A stretch of DNA of 64,000 nucleotides from JBKHDT01 sp046541195 (GCA_046541195.1 JBKHDT010000006.1:6508-70507); one strand, 5' to 3'. Positions 53,553-63,402 are shown, numbered from the stretch's first letter. The notes: generated by a model not told the origin, from the letters alone. Numbers and translations: made by a program.

Positions 53553-55433
53553 ATGCACTATCCGGAAAACTTCGATGTCATCGTGGTCGGCGGGGGCCAT
53601 GCCGGGACCGAGGCCGCGCTCGCCGCGGCCCGCATGGGCGCGCGCACGCTTCTGGTGACCCACAATATCGAAACCCTGGGGCAGATGAGCTGCAATCCGG
53701 CCATCGGCGGGATTGGCAAGGGGCATCTGGTGCGGGAGGTCGACGCGCTCGGTGGTGCCATGGCGCAGGCTGCCGACCGGGCCGGCATTCAGTTTCGCAC
53801 CCTGAACGCCCGCAAGGGACCTGCCGTGCGGGCTACCCGGGCCCAGGCCGACCGGGCCCTGTACCGTGCGGCGATCCGGCGCACGCTGGAACAGGCACCC
53901 AACCTGACCCTGTTCCAGCAGGGCGTGGACGACCTGCTGGTCGAATCGGACCGGGTCGCCGGCGTGGTCACCCAGACCGGCATTGTCTTTCGCGGCCGCA
54001 GCGTGGTGCTGACGGCGGGGACTTTTCTGGCCGGCCGGATTCATGTCGGGCTGGACAGCCATGCCGGCGGCCGTGCCGGAGATCCGCCGGCGCAGCGGCT
54101 GGCCGATCGCCTCCGGGAGTACGCTCCGGGCGTGGGCCGGCTCAAGACCGGCACTCCGCCGCGCATCGACGCCCGGTCGCTGGATTACAGCGTGATGGAG
54201 CCCCAGCCCGGGGATCGGCCCGCGCCGGTGTTTTCCTACATGGGTTCGGTGGCCGATCATCCCGAGCAGGTCGATTGCCACATCACCCACACGAACGCGC
54301 GGACCCACGAGATCATCCGCTCCGGGCTGGATCGCTCCCCGATGTACTCGGGGGTGATCGAGGGCGTCGGCCCCCGCTACTGTCCTTCCATCGAGGACAA
54401 GATCATGCGGTTCGCCGACAAGTCCGCGCACCAGATCTTCGTCGAGCCCGAGGGGCTGAACAGCAGCGAGATCTACCCCAACGGGATTTCCACCAGCCTG
54501 CCATTCGATGTCCAGCTTGCCCTGGTCCGCTCGATCCGCGGCTTCGAGCAGGCGCAGATTACCCGGCCGGGTTACGCGATCGAGTACGACTTCTTCGACC
54601 CGCGTGGCCTGCGCCCCACGCTTGAAACCCGGGCGATCGCCAATCTGTACTTCGCCGGCCAGATCAATGGCACGACCGGGTACGAGGAGGCCGCGGCCCA
54701 GGGGCTGCTCGCGGGGGTCAACGCGGCCTGCCGCGCACTGGACCGCGAGGAGCTGACGCTCGGGCGCGACCAGGCCTACCTGGGGGTGCTGGTCGACGAT
54801 CTGACCACCCAGGGCACGCAGGAGCCGTACCGGATGTTCACGAGCCGGGCCGAGTACCGGCTGATGCTGCGCGAGGACAACGCCGACCAGCGGCTGACGC
54901 CGCGTGCCCGCGCCCTCGGCCTGATCGACGAGGCGCGCTGGCGATGCTTCAGCGAGAAGATGGAGTCCATCGAGCGCGAGCGTGCCCGCCTCGCGGATAT
55001 CTGGCTGCACCCGGGGCACCCGGCGGCAAGCTTGCTCCAGACGCCCATCAATCGGGAAGTCCGGGCGATTGAACTGCTCAAGCGCCCCGAGATGGACTAC
55101 GATCAGGTCGCCTCGGTGGACAGCCTGGCTCCGCCCGAACCCCTCGCGCGTGCCGTGATCGAGCAGCTGGAAATCGAGGCCAAGTATGCCGGTTACCTGG
55201 ATCGCCAGCAGGATGACGTGCAGCGGCGCGCGCGGCACGAGCATCAGCCGCTCCCCGAGGATCTGGACTACGGGCAGGTTTCCGGCCTTTCGCATGAGGT
55301 CCGGCAAAAGCTCGCGGATCATCGTCCGGCCACGGTCGGACAGGCCGGTCGCATCCCGGGTGTGACCCCGGCGGCCATCTCGCTGTTGCTGGTGCATTTG
55401 AAAAAGCGCGACCTGCTCAAGGCCAGCGCCTGA
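53553..55433 (+). CDS. mnmG: tRNA uridine-5-carboxymethylaminomethyl modification enzyme MnmG
   Basis: With MnmE, MnmG (GidA) modifies wobble uridines. The 626-residue protein has the FAD motif VVGGGHAGTEAALAAARMG, CNPAIGGIGKGHLVRE, TGTPPRIDARSLDY and GQINGTTGYEEAAAQG, and the C-terminal helical domain. Length matches the family. The stop overlaps the rsmG start; gidA-gidB-parAB-atp is a classic origin-proximal order. Confidence 0.97.
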   Translation: MHYPENFDVIVVGGGHAGTEAALAAARMGARTLLVTHNIETLGQMSCNPAIGGIGKGHLVREVDALGGAMAQAADRAGIQFRTLNARKGPAVRATRAQADRALYRAAIRRTLEQAPNLTLFQQGVDDLLVESDRVAGVVTQTGIVFRGRSVVLTAGTFLAGRIHVGLDSHAGGRAGDPPAQRLADRLREYAPGVGRLKTGTPPRIDARSLDYSVMEPQPGDRPAPVFSYMGSVADHPEQVDCHITHTNARTHEIIRSGLDRSPMYSGVIEGVGPRYCPSIEDKIMRFADKSAHQIFVEPEGLNSSEIYPNGISTSLPFDVQLALVRSIRGFEQAQITRPGYAIEYDFFDPRGLRPTLETRAIANLYFAGQINGTTGYEEAAAQGLLAGVNAACRALDREELTLGRDQAYLGVLVDDLTTQGTQEPYRMFTSRAEYRLMLREDNADQRLTPRARALGLIDEARWRCFSEKMESIERERARLADIWLHPGHPAASLLQTPINREVRAIELLKRPEMDYDQVASVDSLAPPEPLARAVIEQLEIEAKYAGYLDRQQDDVQRRARHEHQPLPEDLDYGQVSGLSHEVRQKLADHRPATVGQAGRIPGVTPAAISLLLVHLKKRDLLKASA

Positions 55434-56125
55434 TGCCGCCGGCCCGGTCCACGTCGTTTGCGCGCGCCGAACTGCAGGCTCTTCTGGTCCGGGGCATCGA
55501 GCAGCTGGCCGGGCGGCACCGGGAAGATGCCCGGCTGGCCGCGCTGACCGATGCGCCGCGGCTTGAGCGGATGCTCGACTGGCTGGCCCTGCTGCATCGC
55601 TGGAATCGCGCCCACAACCTGACCTCGGTGCGTTGTCCGGAGGACATGGTCGTCCGGCATCTGCTCGACTGCCTGGCCATCCTGCCCTGGGTGCAAGGCC
55701 GGGCGCCCCTGCTGGATGTCGGTGCCGGGCCGGGGTTGCCCGGCGCCGTGCTGGCGATCGCCGATCCGGATCTTCCGGTCACGCTGGTCGACTCGAATCT
55801 CAAGATGACCCGCTTCGCGGAACTGGCCGCCCTGCAGCTGGGCCTCGAAAACCTGGTCTGCCATCGCGGGCGCGTCGAACAGATGAGCGGCCAGTGGCCC
55901 CAGGTCGTCTCCCGGGCCTTTGCCTCGCTGGATGACTTCCTGCTGCTGGCCGGCCCGCGATGCGCACCGGGGGGGCGGATGCTGGCCATGAAAGGCCGCC
56001 GGGACGAAGCTGTCCCCGGCGGGGGGTTGCCGACGGGCTGGCGGCTCGAAGAGCGGGTGCCCCTGGCGGTCCCTTTTCTCGACGCGGAGCGCCAGCTCGT
56101 CATCATTCGCAAAGAGGAATGCTGA
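55433..56125 (+). CDS. rsmG: 16S rRNA (guanine-527-N7)-methyltransferase RsmG
   Basis: A 230-residue methyltransferase (GidB). WNRAHNLTSVRCPEDMVVRHLLDCL, then the SAM motif LLDVGAGPGLPGAVLAI and VSRAFASLDDFL are diagnostic. Loss of RsmG gives low-level streptomycin resistance in other bacteria. It begins within the mnmG stop codon. Confidence 0.95.
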   Translation: MPPARSTSFARAELQALLVRGIEQLAGRHREDARLAALTDAPRLERMLDWLALLHRWNRAHNLTSVRCPEDMVVRHLLDCLAILPWVQGRAPLLDVGAGPGLPGAVLAIADPDLPVTLVDSNLKMTRFAELAALQLGLENLVCHRGRVEQMSGQWPQVVSRAFASLDDFLLLAGPRCAPGGRMLAMKGRRDEAVPGGGLPTGWRLEERVPLAVPFLDAERQLVIIRKEEC

Positions 56126-56128
56126 GCC

Positions 56129-56938
56129 ATGGCCTGGACACTGGCGATCACGAACCAGAAGGGGGGCGTGGGCAAGACCACGACCGCCGTCAACCTGGCC
56201 GCCGCGCTGCACAGTTTCGGGCGGCGCTGCCTGCTGGTCGACCTGGACCCGCAGGGCAACGCGACCGTCAGTTCCGGGTTCGACAAGAACGATCTGGACT
56301 GCACGGTCGCGGAGATGCTGGTGGGCGAGGCAGACTTTGCCCAGGCGCGACTGCAGTCCGAAGTCGGGGGGTACGACCTGCTTCCGGCCAACATCGACCT
56401 GGCCGGCGCGGAGTTCCAGCTGGTGACCCGCATCGGCCGGGAAACCCGCCTGCGCAACCTGCTGGCGGCGCACCGGGAGCACTATGACTTCGTGCTGATC
56501 GACTGTCCGCCGGCGCTCAATACGCTGACGCTCAATGCCCTGGTTGCCGCCGACGATGTCCTGATTCCGGTGCAGTGCGAGTACTTCGCGCTCGAAGGGC
56601 TGACCGCGTTGCTCGATACCGTCGAGCAGGTTCGCTCGGCGTTGCATCCGGAGCTGCGCATTGCCGGGGTATTGCGGACACTGTACGATGCCCGCAATCG
56701 TCTGGCGCAGGATGTCTCGGATCAGCTGCATGCGCATTTCGGTGATGCGCTCTTCAAGACCATCATCCCCCGCAACGTGCGGCTTGCGGAGGCGCCCAGC
56801 CATGGCGTTCCCGCCATGTACTACGACCGGCAGTCGGCAGGCGCCGAGGCGCACATGCAGGCGGCGCGGGAGCTGATCAAGCGCGCCCGGGCGCGGGGGC
56901 GGCTGAAGAAACGCACGGCGCGCGCCGTGGCGCAGTGA
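56129..56938 (+). CDS. parA: Chromosome partitioning ATPase ParA
   Basis: A 269-residue deviant-Walker ATPase: TNQKGGVGKTTTAVNLAAAL at the start, VDLDPQGNATVSSGF, and LIDCPPALNTLTLNAL. It moves ParB-bound origins to the cell poles. It starts four bases after rsmG and precedes parB. Confidence 0.95.
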   Translation: MAWTLAITNQKGGVGKTTTAVNLAAALHSFGRRCLLVDLDPQGNATVSSGFDKNDLDCTVAEMLVGEADFAQARLQSEVGGYDLLPANIDLAGAEFQLVTRIGRETRLRNLLAAHREHYDFVLIDCPPALNTLTLNALVAADDVLIPVQCEYFALEGLTALLDTVEQVRSALHPELRIAGVLRTLYDARNRLAQDVSDQLHAHFGDALFKTIIPRNVRLAEAPSHGVPAMYYDRQSAGAEAHMQAARELIKRARARGRLKKRTARAVAQ

Positions 56939-57021
56939 CTCGGGTCAACCGGGTCCGTGCGCGGGGGGCGCGCCTCGCTCTTGCCGACTGCCACCCGGAA
57001 AGATACACACGGAACACGCGG

Positions 57022-57867
57022 ATGAGCACAAAACGGAAGGGGCTCGGCAAGGGGCTCGAGCAGTTGCTGAGTGTCTCGGCGCAGCGGGCCGACGGCCCGG
57101 AGTTGCGCGAGGTCTCCCTGGAACTGATCCGGCGCAATCCGTTCCAGCCCCGCCTGACGTTTGACGAGACGGCGCTGGCCGAGCTGGCCGACTCGATCCG
57201 GGCCCAGGGCGTGATCCAGCCGGTTGTGCTGCGTCGTCGCTCGGGTGAATACGAGCTGATTGCCGGTGAGCGCCGCTGGCGCGCCGCCCAGCTCGCCGGG
57301 CTGGAACGGGTGCCCGCGGTGGTGCGGGACATCGACGACGCACAGGCGGCGGCCATCGCGCTGATCGAGAACCTGCAGCGCGAGAACCTCAACCCGGTGG
57401 AACAGGCCCAGGCGATGAACCGGCTGGTCGAGGAGTTCGCGCTGACGCATCAGCAGGTGGCCGACATGCTGGGCACTTCCCGGCCAGCCGTCAGCAATGC
57501 CCTTCGCCTGCTCGAGCTGGCGCCCGAGGTCCAGGACCTGCTGCGTGCGCGCCGGCTCGACATGGGCCATGCCCGCGCCCTGCTGCCCCTGTCCCGGGCG
57601 GATCAGTCCGCGCTGGCCGAGCGGATCGTCGCGCGGGCGCTCACGGTTCGCCAGGTCGAGCGGATGGTCCACCGGCACCAGTCCGGGCCGGACAGCAGCA
57701 GCCCGAGCGCCGAGCCGGATGCGGACACGCAACGACTGGAACGGTTGCTGAGCGAAACCACCGGCCTGGCGGCACGGATTCGTGCGGGCAAGCGCGGTCG
57801 GGGCACCGTCACGCTCAGTTTCGACAGCCTGGACCAGCTTGACGGCTTTCTCTCGAGGCTGCGCTGA
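57022..57867 (+). CDS. parB: Chromosome partitioning protein ParB
   Basis: A 281-residue ParB: KRKGLGKGLEQLL at the start, the CTP-binding ParB/Srx domain (ELIAGERRWRAAQLAGLE, ALIENLQRENLNPVEQA), a helix-turn-helix (LTHQQVADMLGTSRPAVSNALRLL), and a C-terminal dimer region. No parS site (TGTTTCACGTGAAACA type) was noticed in the window. Confidence 0.95.
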   Translation: MSTKRKGLGKGLEQLLSVSAQRADGPELREVSLELIRRNPFQPRLTFDETALAELADSIRAQGVIQPVVLRRRSGEYELIAGERRWRAAQLAGLERVPAVVRDIDDAQAAAIALIENLQRENLNPVEQAQAMNRLVEEFALTHQQVADMLGTSRPAVSNALRLLELAPEVQDLLRARRLDMGHARALLPLSRADQSALAERIVARALTVRQVERMVHRHQSGPDSSSPSAEPDADTQRLERLLSETTGLAARIRAGKRGRGTVTLSFDSLDQLDGFLSRLR

Positions 57868-57935
57868 GGCGCGCCCTGCCGCGGGGTCGGCCACTGGTCA
57901 CGGGCTGCGGACGATCACGCACAGCGGCGGGCGTA

Positions 57936-57964
57936 TTGTATCGCCTGGCGGTAGTCGTTAAACT
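57936..57964 (+). promoter_or_regulatory. Candidate promoter of the ATP synthase operon
   Basis: TTGTAT (57936-57941) and TAAACT (57959-57964) are 17 bases apart and lie 28 bases before the first gene of the operon. Both boxes are partial matches, but spacing and place are right. Confidence 0.45.
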
Positions 57965-57992
57965 CGCCGCTTTGTCTGGGCTTGCAAATTAC

Positions 57993-58229
57993 ATGAATGA
58001 TCCGTACAAGGGGTTGCTGGGCATCGGGGCGGGCAATATCCTCGCCTCGATGATCATCGCCGGCTTCCTGTTGGGGTGGATGCTCGACACCTGGCTCGGC
58101 ACCACGCCCTGGGCGATGCTGCTGTGCTCCGCCCTCGGATTCATCGGCGGCTTCCGGCGCGCGCATGTCCTTGCCGGCATGCGGGAGGAAGAACCACAGA
58201 CGGGCAGGGACACGGAGCACCGGCCTTGA
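57993..58229 (+). CDS. AtpZ/AtpI-family small membrane protein
   Basis: A 78-residue protein with two hydrophobic segments (GNILASMIIAGFLLGWMLD and PWAMLLCSALGFIGGFRRA), typical of AtpZ/AtpI-like proteins encoded at the front of atp operons. They may help c-ring assembly or carry magnesium or calcium. The ATG at 57993 is preferred; the frame is open upstream but overlaps the promoter. Confidence 0.85.
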   Translation: MNDPYKGLLGIGAGNILASMIIAGFLLGWMLDTWLGTTPWAMLLCSALGFIGGFRRAHVLAGMREEEPQTGRDTEHRP

Positions 58230-58234
58230 CCGTC

Positions 58235-58639
58235 ATGTCCGAACCTATTCGCAGGCGGGGACCGCGCATACTGCTGGCGCAGTTGCTGGTTCTCGCCCTG
58301 GCGGCCGGGGCGGGCGTCGTCTGGTGGGACGGCGCGCGTGCGCTGGCCGCGGCGGCCGGAGGGGCAGTGAGCGTGCTGCTGCTCTGGATGCTGCGCGTGA
58401 CGATGCAGAAGGCGGCCGAAACTGCGGCGGAAGACCCGCAGGGCAGTTCGATCCGGCTGTACGTTGGCGCAGGGGTCCGCTTCGTATTGCTTTTGGTCCT
58501 GTTCGCCATTGGCCTGGGTTTGCTGGGGCTTGACCCGGTCGGCATGATTGCCGGCTATGCGGTCGTCCAGGCAGCTGGCGTGCTCGCCGCCCAGGGCAAC
58601 CTGCGGCGGCCGGACGTACCCGAATATTCAAAGAAGTGA
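58235..58639 (+). CDS. atpI: ATP synthase subunit I
   Basis: A 134-residue protein with four hydrophobic segments (IRRRGPRILLAQLLVLALAA at the start, ALAAAAGGAVSVLLLWMLRV, VGAGVRFVLLLVLFAIGLGL, MIAGYAVVQAAGVLA). This matches AtpI, an assembly aid for the membrane rotor. A TTG at 58226 overlapping the previous stop is an alternative start. Confidence 0.85.
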   Translation: MSEPIRRRGPRILLAQLLVLALAAGAGVVWWDGARALAAAAGGAVSVLLLWMLRVTMQKAAETAAEDPQGSSIRLYVGAGVRFVLLLVLFAIGLGLLGLDPVGMIAGYAVVQAAGVLAAQGNLRRPDVPEYSKK

Positions 58640-58650
58640 GGTAGTTCATC

Positions 58651-59472
58651 GTGGCAGCGGAAGGAAGCGGCGGCACGCAAGCCGATTACATCAATCACCA
58701 CCTGACGAACTGGAGCGTGGGCGAGGGGTTCTGGACCCTGAACCTGGATTCGCTGATTGTCAGCCTGTTCCTCGGATTCCTCATCGTCTTCGTGGCTGCC
58801 CGGATGGGCAGGGCCCTGCGGTCGGACGCCCCGACCGGGATTCAGAACTGGGCCGAGGCCATCCTCGAGTTCGTGGATTCCCAGGTCAAGGGCTCCTTCG
58901 GCAGCAAGGCGCCGGCCCTGATTCCGCCGCTGGCGCTGACCGTCTTTCTCTGGATCTGGCTCATGAACTTCATGGACCTGATTCCGCTCGACCTGCTGCC
59001 GTCCATCGCCACCGGCCTGGGCTTCGATTACTTCAAGTTCGTGCCGACGACCGACCTCAACGTCACCATGGGCCTGGCGCTCGGCGTCTTTGTCCTGATT
59101 CTCTACTACAACATCAAGATCAAGGGCGTGGGCGGCTACATCAAGCAGTTCCTGTTCCATCCCTTCGGCAAATTCTTCATTCCGTTCAATATCATCATGA
59201 CGATCATCGAGGAGCTGGCGAAGCCCATCAGCCTCGGCCTGCGACTGTTCGGCAACCTGTTCGCCGGCGAGCTGGTCTTCGTCCTGATTGCGCTGCTGAC
59301 ACTGGGTGCCAGTGTGAGTGCGGCGCTGCTGATCTGGTTCCCGTTGCAGGTGGCGCTGGATCTGGCCTGGATCCTGTTCCATATCCTGGTCATCACGCTG
59401 CAGGCGTTCATCTTCATGGTCCTGACCATCGTCTACCTGGGCATGGCGCACTCGGACGCGGAAGATCACTGA
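58651..59472 (+). CDS. atpB: ATP synthase F0 subunit a
   Basis: The 273-residue proton channel subunit with five to six membrane segments. The block SLGLRLFGNLFAGELVF holds the essential arginine facing the c-ring. It starts with GTG at 58651. All operon genes here point the same way with short gaps. Confidence 0.95.
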   Translation: MAAEGSGGTQADYINHHLTNWSVGEGFWTLNLDSLIVSLFLGFLIVFVAARMGRALRSDAPTGIQNWAEAILEFVDSQVKGSFGSKAPALIPPLALTVFLWIWLMNFMDLIPLDLLPSIATGLGFDYFKFVPTTDLNVTMGLALGVFVLILYYNIKIKGVGGYIKQFLFHPFGKFFIPFNIIMTIIEELAKPISLGLRLFGNLFAGELVFVLIALLTLGASVSAALLIWFPLQVALDLAWILFHILVITLQAFIFMVLTIVYLGMAHSDAEDH

Positions 59473-59526
59473 TTTCGAAAACCCTTTGACAAACCTTGAA
59501 CGAAACCTTGAAAAGGAGAACCTCCA

Positions 59527-59817
59527 ATGACTGACATCCTCGCCAGCAACCTCGCCATGATCTACGCGTACACCGCTATCGGTGTGGGCCTGATTCTCGC
59601 CGCCGCGGGTCTCGGCTCCGCGCTCGGCTGGGGCCTGATCTGCTCCAAGACCATGGAAGGCATCGCGCGTCAGCCGGAAATGCGTCCGCAGCTGATGACC
59701 AACATGTTCATCTTCGCCGGCCTGATGGAATCCTTCCCGTTCATCACCCTGGCCTTCGCGATGTGGTTCGTCTTCGCCAACCCCTTCGTCGCTCAATTCA
59801 TGGGTGCCATCGGTTAA
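59527..59817 (+). CDS. atpE: ATP synthase F0 subunit c
   Basis: The 96-residue hairpin subunit of the rotor ring. Helix 1 has LGSALGWGLICSKTMEGIARQPE, and helix 2 carries the ion-binding glutamate 68 in FAGLMESFPFI. The helix 1 position that is glutamine in sodium-binding c subunits is tryptophan here, so protons are the likely coupling ion. AGGAG precedes the ATG. Confidence 0.96.
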   Translation: MTDILASNLAMIYAYTAIGVGLILAAAGLGSALGWGLICSKTMEGIARQPEMRPQLMTNMFIFAGLMESFPFITLAFAMWFVFANPFVAQFMGAIG

Positions 59818-59919
59818 TCCTGCCTGTTCGAGCACGGCAGGCCCGGAGTGTCCCTGACACGGCCGGGCTGCCGGTTTGGCTTCAGCACAGGCGAAACAAG
59901 TTCGTAAAGAGGGATAGCC

Positions 59920-60390
59920 GTGAGTATCACCATTACCCTGATCGCCCAGATGTTGGCCTTCGCGCTGATGGTCTGGCTGGTCAACAAGTACCTCTGGGCC
60001 CCGTTGTCGAGCCTGATGGAGGCCCGCCGCGACAAGATCGCTGAAGGGCTGTCCGCTTCCGAGCGCGGCAAGCACGAGCTCAAGCTCGCCCAGGAACGCT
60101 CCACCGAGCTCCTCAAGGAAGCGAAGGACAAGGCCCAGGATGTCATCAGCCAGGCCAACGCCCGCAGCAACGAGATCCTCGAGGAAGCCCGCGAGCACGC
60201 CAAGGCCGAGTCCGAGCGCATCGTCGCCCAGGCGCGTGCCGAGATCGACAGCGAGATCAACCGCGCGAAGGAAGACCTGCGCAAGCAGGTTGCCTCCATT
60301 GCGGTCGAAGGCGCCGAGCGGATTCTCCAGCGAGAGGTCGACGAGAAGGCGCACGAGAAGGCGCTTTCCGATCTCGTCGCCCGAATCTGA
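59920..60390 (+). CDS. atpF: ATP synthase F0 subunit b
   Basis: A 156-residue stalk subunit: one N-terminal membrane helix (ITLIAQMLAFALMVWLVNKYLW) and a long charged coiled coil (EAKDKAQDVISQANARSNEI). It starts with GTG at 59920, after a 102-bp space following atpE. Confidence 0.95.
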   Translation: MSITITLIAQMLAFALMVWLVNKYLWAPLSSLMEARRDKIAEGLSASERGKHELKLAQERSTELLKEAKDKAQDVISQANARSNEILEEAREHAKAESERIVAQARAEIDSEINRAKEDLRKQVASIAVEGAERILQREVDEKAHEKALSDLVARI

Positions 60391-60400
60391 CGGAGGCGTT

Positions 60401-60937
60401 ATGGCGGAAGAAACCCGAGTCGCTCAATCCTACGCAAAGGCGGTCAACGCGCTTTGCTCCGACGCCACCAAGGCCAGGACCTGGTCGGAGACGCTTGCGT
60501 TTCTGGCCGCCGTCGCATCCGATGCGTCGATGCGCAGCCTGCTGGAAGATTCCGGCATGGGGCGCGCGCGCCAGACCGAGGCCATGCTGGCGGTCGTCAA
60601 GGGCAAGCTGGATAACGAGGCAGTCAACCTGGTGCGCCTGTTGGGAGAGCATGGCCGTCTTGCCCTGCTTCCCCTGGTGCAGGTCGAGTTCGAGGCCCTC
60701 CGGGCCGAGGCCGACGCGCGCATCGAGGCGACCGTGATCTCGGCCCGGGCACTGACCCCGGCGCAATCCAGAGAGATCCAGGCGGCGCTGAGCAAGCGAC
60801 TGGACAAGAGCGTCAGTATCGAGTCGACAGTCGACGAGTCCCTGATTGGGGGTGCCATTATCCACGCCGGCGATCTGGTGATCGACGGCTCGATTCGAGG
60901 CGGACTGGCGAAGCTTGCCAGCGCGCTGAATCGTTAA
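60401..60937 (+). CDS. atpH: ATP synthase F1 subunit delta
   Basis: A 178-residue subunit that ties the stator to F1. It begins VAQSYAKAVNALCSDA and ends VIDGSIRGGLAKLASAL, the standard delta pattern. CGGAGG precedes the ATG at 60401. Confidence 0.95.
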   Translation: MAEETRVAQSYAKAVNALCSDATKARTWSETLAFLAAVASDASMRSLLEDSGMGRARQTEAMLAVVKGKLDNEAVNLVRLLGEHGRLALLPLVQVEFEALRAEADARIEATVISARALTPAQSREIQAALSKRLDKSVSIESTVDESLIGGAIIHAGDLVIDGSIRGGLAKLASALNR

Positions 60938-60948
60938 GGAGATCGAAC

Positions 60949-62487
60949 GTGATCAATCCATCTGAAATCAGCAGTCTTATCGAAGAGCGCATCAAGAACT
61001 TCGAATCCGGAGCCGATGTGCGCACCGTTGGCACGATCATCAGTGTCAGCGATGGAATCATCCGTATCCACGGCCTGAATGACGCCATGCAGGGCGAGAT
61101 GATCGAACTGCCCGGCGGCGCCTTCGGCGTGGCCATGAACCTTGAGCGCGACTCGGTCGGTGCCGTGGTTCTGGGCGAGTACGACCACCTGAGCGAAGGC
61201 GACGAGGCGCGCTGCACCGGCCGCATCCTCGAGGTGCCGGTCGGGAAGGAACTGCTCGGCCGCGTCGTCAACACCCTGGGCCAGCCGATTGACGGCAAGG
61301 GCGTCATCGATGCCAAGCAGACTTCTCCGGTCGAGAAGATCGCGCCGGGCGTCATCGAGCGCCAGAGCGTCGACCAGCCGATCCTGACCGGGATCAAGGC
61401 GCTGGACACCATGGTGCCGATCGGCCGTGGCCAGCGGGAGCTGATCATCGGCGACCGCCAGACCGGCAAGACCGCCGTGGCGATCGACACCATCATCAAC
61501 CAGAAGGGCAAGGGCGTTTACTGCGTCTACGTGGCAATCGGCCAGAAGGCCTCCTCGATTGCGAACGTGGTCCGCAAGCTCGAGGAGCATGGCGCGATGG
61601 AGTACACCATCGTGGTCGCCGCCTCGGCCTCCGATCCCGCTTCCATGCAGTACCTGTCTGCCTACGCGGGCTGCGCGATGGGCGAGTACTTCCGGGACAA
61701 CGGCATGGACGCGCTGATCGTGTATGACGATCTGACCAAGCAGGCCTGGGCCTATCGCCAGATTTCCCTGCTGCTGCGTCGTCCGCCGGGCCGTGAAGCC
61801 TACCCGGGTGACGTGTTCTATCTGCACTCCCGGCTCCTGGAGCGCGCTTCGCGCGTGAACGCCGACTATGTCGAGCAGTTCACCAACGGCGAAGTCAAGG
61901 GCCAGACCGGGTCCCTGACCGCGCTGCCGATCATCGAGACGCAAGGCGGCGACGTATCGGCGTTCGTTCCGACCAACGTGATCTCGATCACCGACGGCCA
62001 GATCTTCCTGGAAACCGACCTGTTCAACTCCGGCATCCGCCCGGCGATCAACCCGGGTATCTCCGTGTCCCGTGTCGGTGGTGCGGCGCAGACCAAGGCG
62101 GTCAAGAAGCTCTCCGGCGGCATCCGGACGGATCTGGCGCAGTACCGCGAGCTGGCCGCGTTCTCGCAGTTCGCCTCGGACCTGGACGAAGTGACCCGCA
62201 AGCAGCTCGAGCGGGGCAAGCGGGTGACCGAGCTGATGAAGCAGAAGCAGTACAAGCCGCTGTCCGTTGCCGAGATGTGTCTGTCCCTGATGGCCGCGAA
62301 CGAGGGGCACCTGGATGACGTGCCGGTCGAAAAGGTGGTGGACTTCGAGGCAGCACTGCATGCCTACGCCAACACCAATGCCAAGGAGCTGGTCGACCAG
62401 ATCGGTTTTGATGGCAACTACAACGACGACATCGTTGCCGGGCTCAAGAAGGTGATCGAGGACTTCAAGACCAACGGCGTCTACTGA
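60949..62487 (+). CDS. atpA: ATP synthase F1 subunit alpha
   Basis: The 512-residue non-catalytic nucleotide-binding subunit: INPSEISSLIEERIKNFE at the start, Walker A GDRQTGKTAVAIDT, and the family signature PAINPGISVSRVGGAAQ. It starts with GTG at 60949 after AAGGAG. Confidence 0.97.
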   Translation: MINPSEISSLIEERIKNFESGADVRTVGTIISVSDGIIRIHGLNDAMQGEMIELPGGAFGVAMNLERDSVGAVVLGEYDHLSEGDEARCTGRILEVPVGKELLGRVVNTLGQPIDGKGVIDAKQTSPVEKIAPGVIERQSVDQPILTGIKALDTMVPIGRGQRELIIGDRQTGKTAVAIDTIINQKGKGVYCVYVAIGQKASSIANVVRKLEEHGAMEYTIVVAASASDPASMQYLSAYAGCAMGEYFRDNGMDALIVYDDLTKQAWAYRQISLLLRRPPGREAYPGDVFYLHSRLLERASRVNADYVEQFTNGEVKGQTGSLTALPIIETQGGDVSAFVPTNVISITDGQIFLETDLFNSGIRPAINPGISVSRVGGAAQTKAVKKLSGGIRTDLAQYRELAAFSQFASDLDEVTRKQLERGKRVTELMKQKQYKPLSVAEMCLSLMAANEGHLDDVPVEKVVDFEAALHAYANTNAKELVDQIGFDGNYNDDIVAGLKKVIEDFKTNGVY

Positions 62488-62501
62488 GCGGGGGCGAGAC
62501 C

Positions 62502-63362
62502 ATGGCAGCAGCCAAAGAAATTCGCACCAAGATCAAGAGCGTTCAGAACACGCGCAAGATCACGAAGGCAATGGAGATGGTCGCCGCATCCAAGATGCGG
62601 CGCGCCCAGGAGGCGATGGAACGTACGCGCCCCTACTCGGACAAGCTCCGGGAGGTGGTTGCGCACATCACCAATGCGCACCCCGAACATCGCCATCCCT
62701 TCATGGTCGAGCGCGAGGTCAAGCGGGTCGGGATGGTGGTCATCACCACCGACCGCGGCCTGTGCGGTGGCCTGAACGTGAACCTGTTCAAGCAGGTGCT
62801 GAAGAAGATCAAGGAATACAACGCCAACGGTGTCGAGGTCGATGTCCTGCCGATCGGTTCGAAGGCCCAGGCCTTCTTCCGCCGTTTCGGGGGCAACGTG
62901 ATCGCCTCCAAGACCGGCCTCGGTGACCATCCGACCTATGCCCAGCTGCGCGGCGTGATCAACAAGATCATTGGCGCATACGAGGAAGGGCATATCGACC
63001 GGATTCTTCTGGCGCGCAACGAGTTCGTGAACTCGATGACACAGAAGCCGGAGGTCATGCAGCTGGTTCCGCTGGTGGTCCAGCAGGACGAGCGCCTGAA
63101 CCATCGCTGGGACTACATCTACGAGCCGGAGTCGACCGAGGTGCTGGATGCGACCTTGCGCCGTTATCTCGCGGGCGTCATCGTGCAGGCAACCATCGAG
63201 AACGTGGCCTGCGAGATGGCCGCGCGCCGGATCGCGATGAAGAATGCGACCGACAACGCCGGGGACATGATCCGCGACCTGAAGCTGGTCTACAACAAGG
63301 CCCGCCAGGCTGCCATCACCCAGGAGATTTCCGAGATCGTCTCGGGAGCCGCCGCGGTTTGA
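62502..63362 (+). CDS. atpG: ATP synthase F1 subunit gamma
   Basis: The 286-residue rotor shaft: EIRTKIKSVQNTRKITKAME at the start, TDRGLCGGLNVNLF, and the C-terminal ARRIAMKNATDNAGDMI. Fifteen bases after atpA. Confidence 0.97.
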   Translation: MAAAKEIRTKIKSVQNTRKITKAMEMVAASKMRRAQEAMERTRPYSDKLREVVAHITNAHPEHRHPFMVEREVKRVGMVVITTDRGLCGGLNVNLFKQVLKKIKEYNANGVEVDVLPIGSKAQAFFRRFGGNVIASKTGLGDHPTYAQLRGVINKIIGAYEEGHIDRILLARNEFVNSMTQKPEVMQLVPLVVQQDERLNHRWDYIYEPESTEVLDATLRRYLAGVIVQATIENVACEMAARRIAMKNATDNAGDMIRDLKLVYNKARQAAITQEISEIVSGAAAV

Positions 63363-63402
63363 GCGTTGAGCGAACAGTTACTGAATCTTAAGGGGAACTG
63401 AA

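Noticed and set aside
53511..55397. 628-codon open frame on the minus strand
   Set aside because: It is exactly opposite mnmG, whose motifs are all present; the antisense product has no recognisable fold.
56939..57992. parS centromere site near parAB
   Set aside because: No sequence close to the TGTTTCACGTGAAACA consensus was noticed in or around the genes.
58555..60354. 599-codon open frame on the minus strand
   Set aside because: It spans the opposite strand of atpB, atpE and atpF with low-complexity Gln/His/Asp-rich sequence; an antisense artefact.
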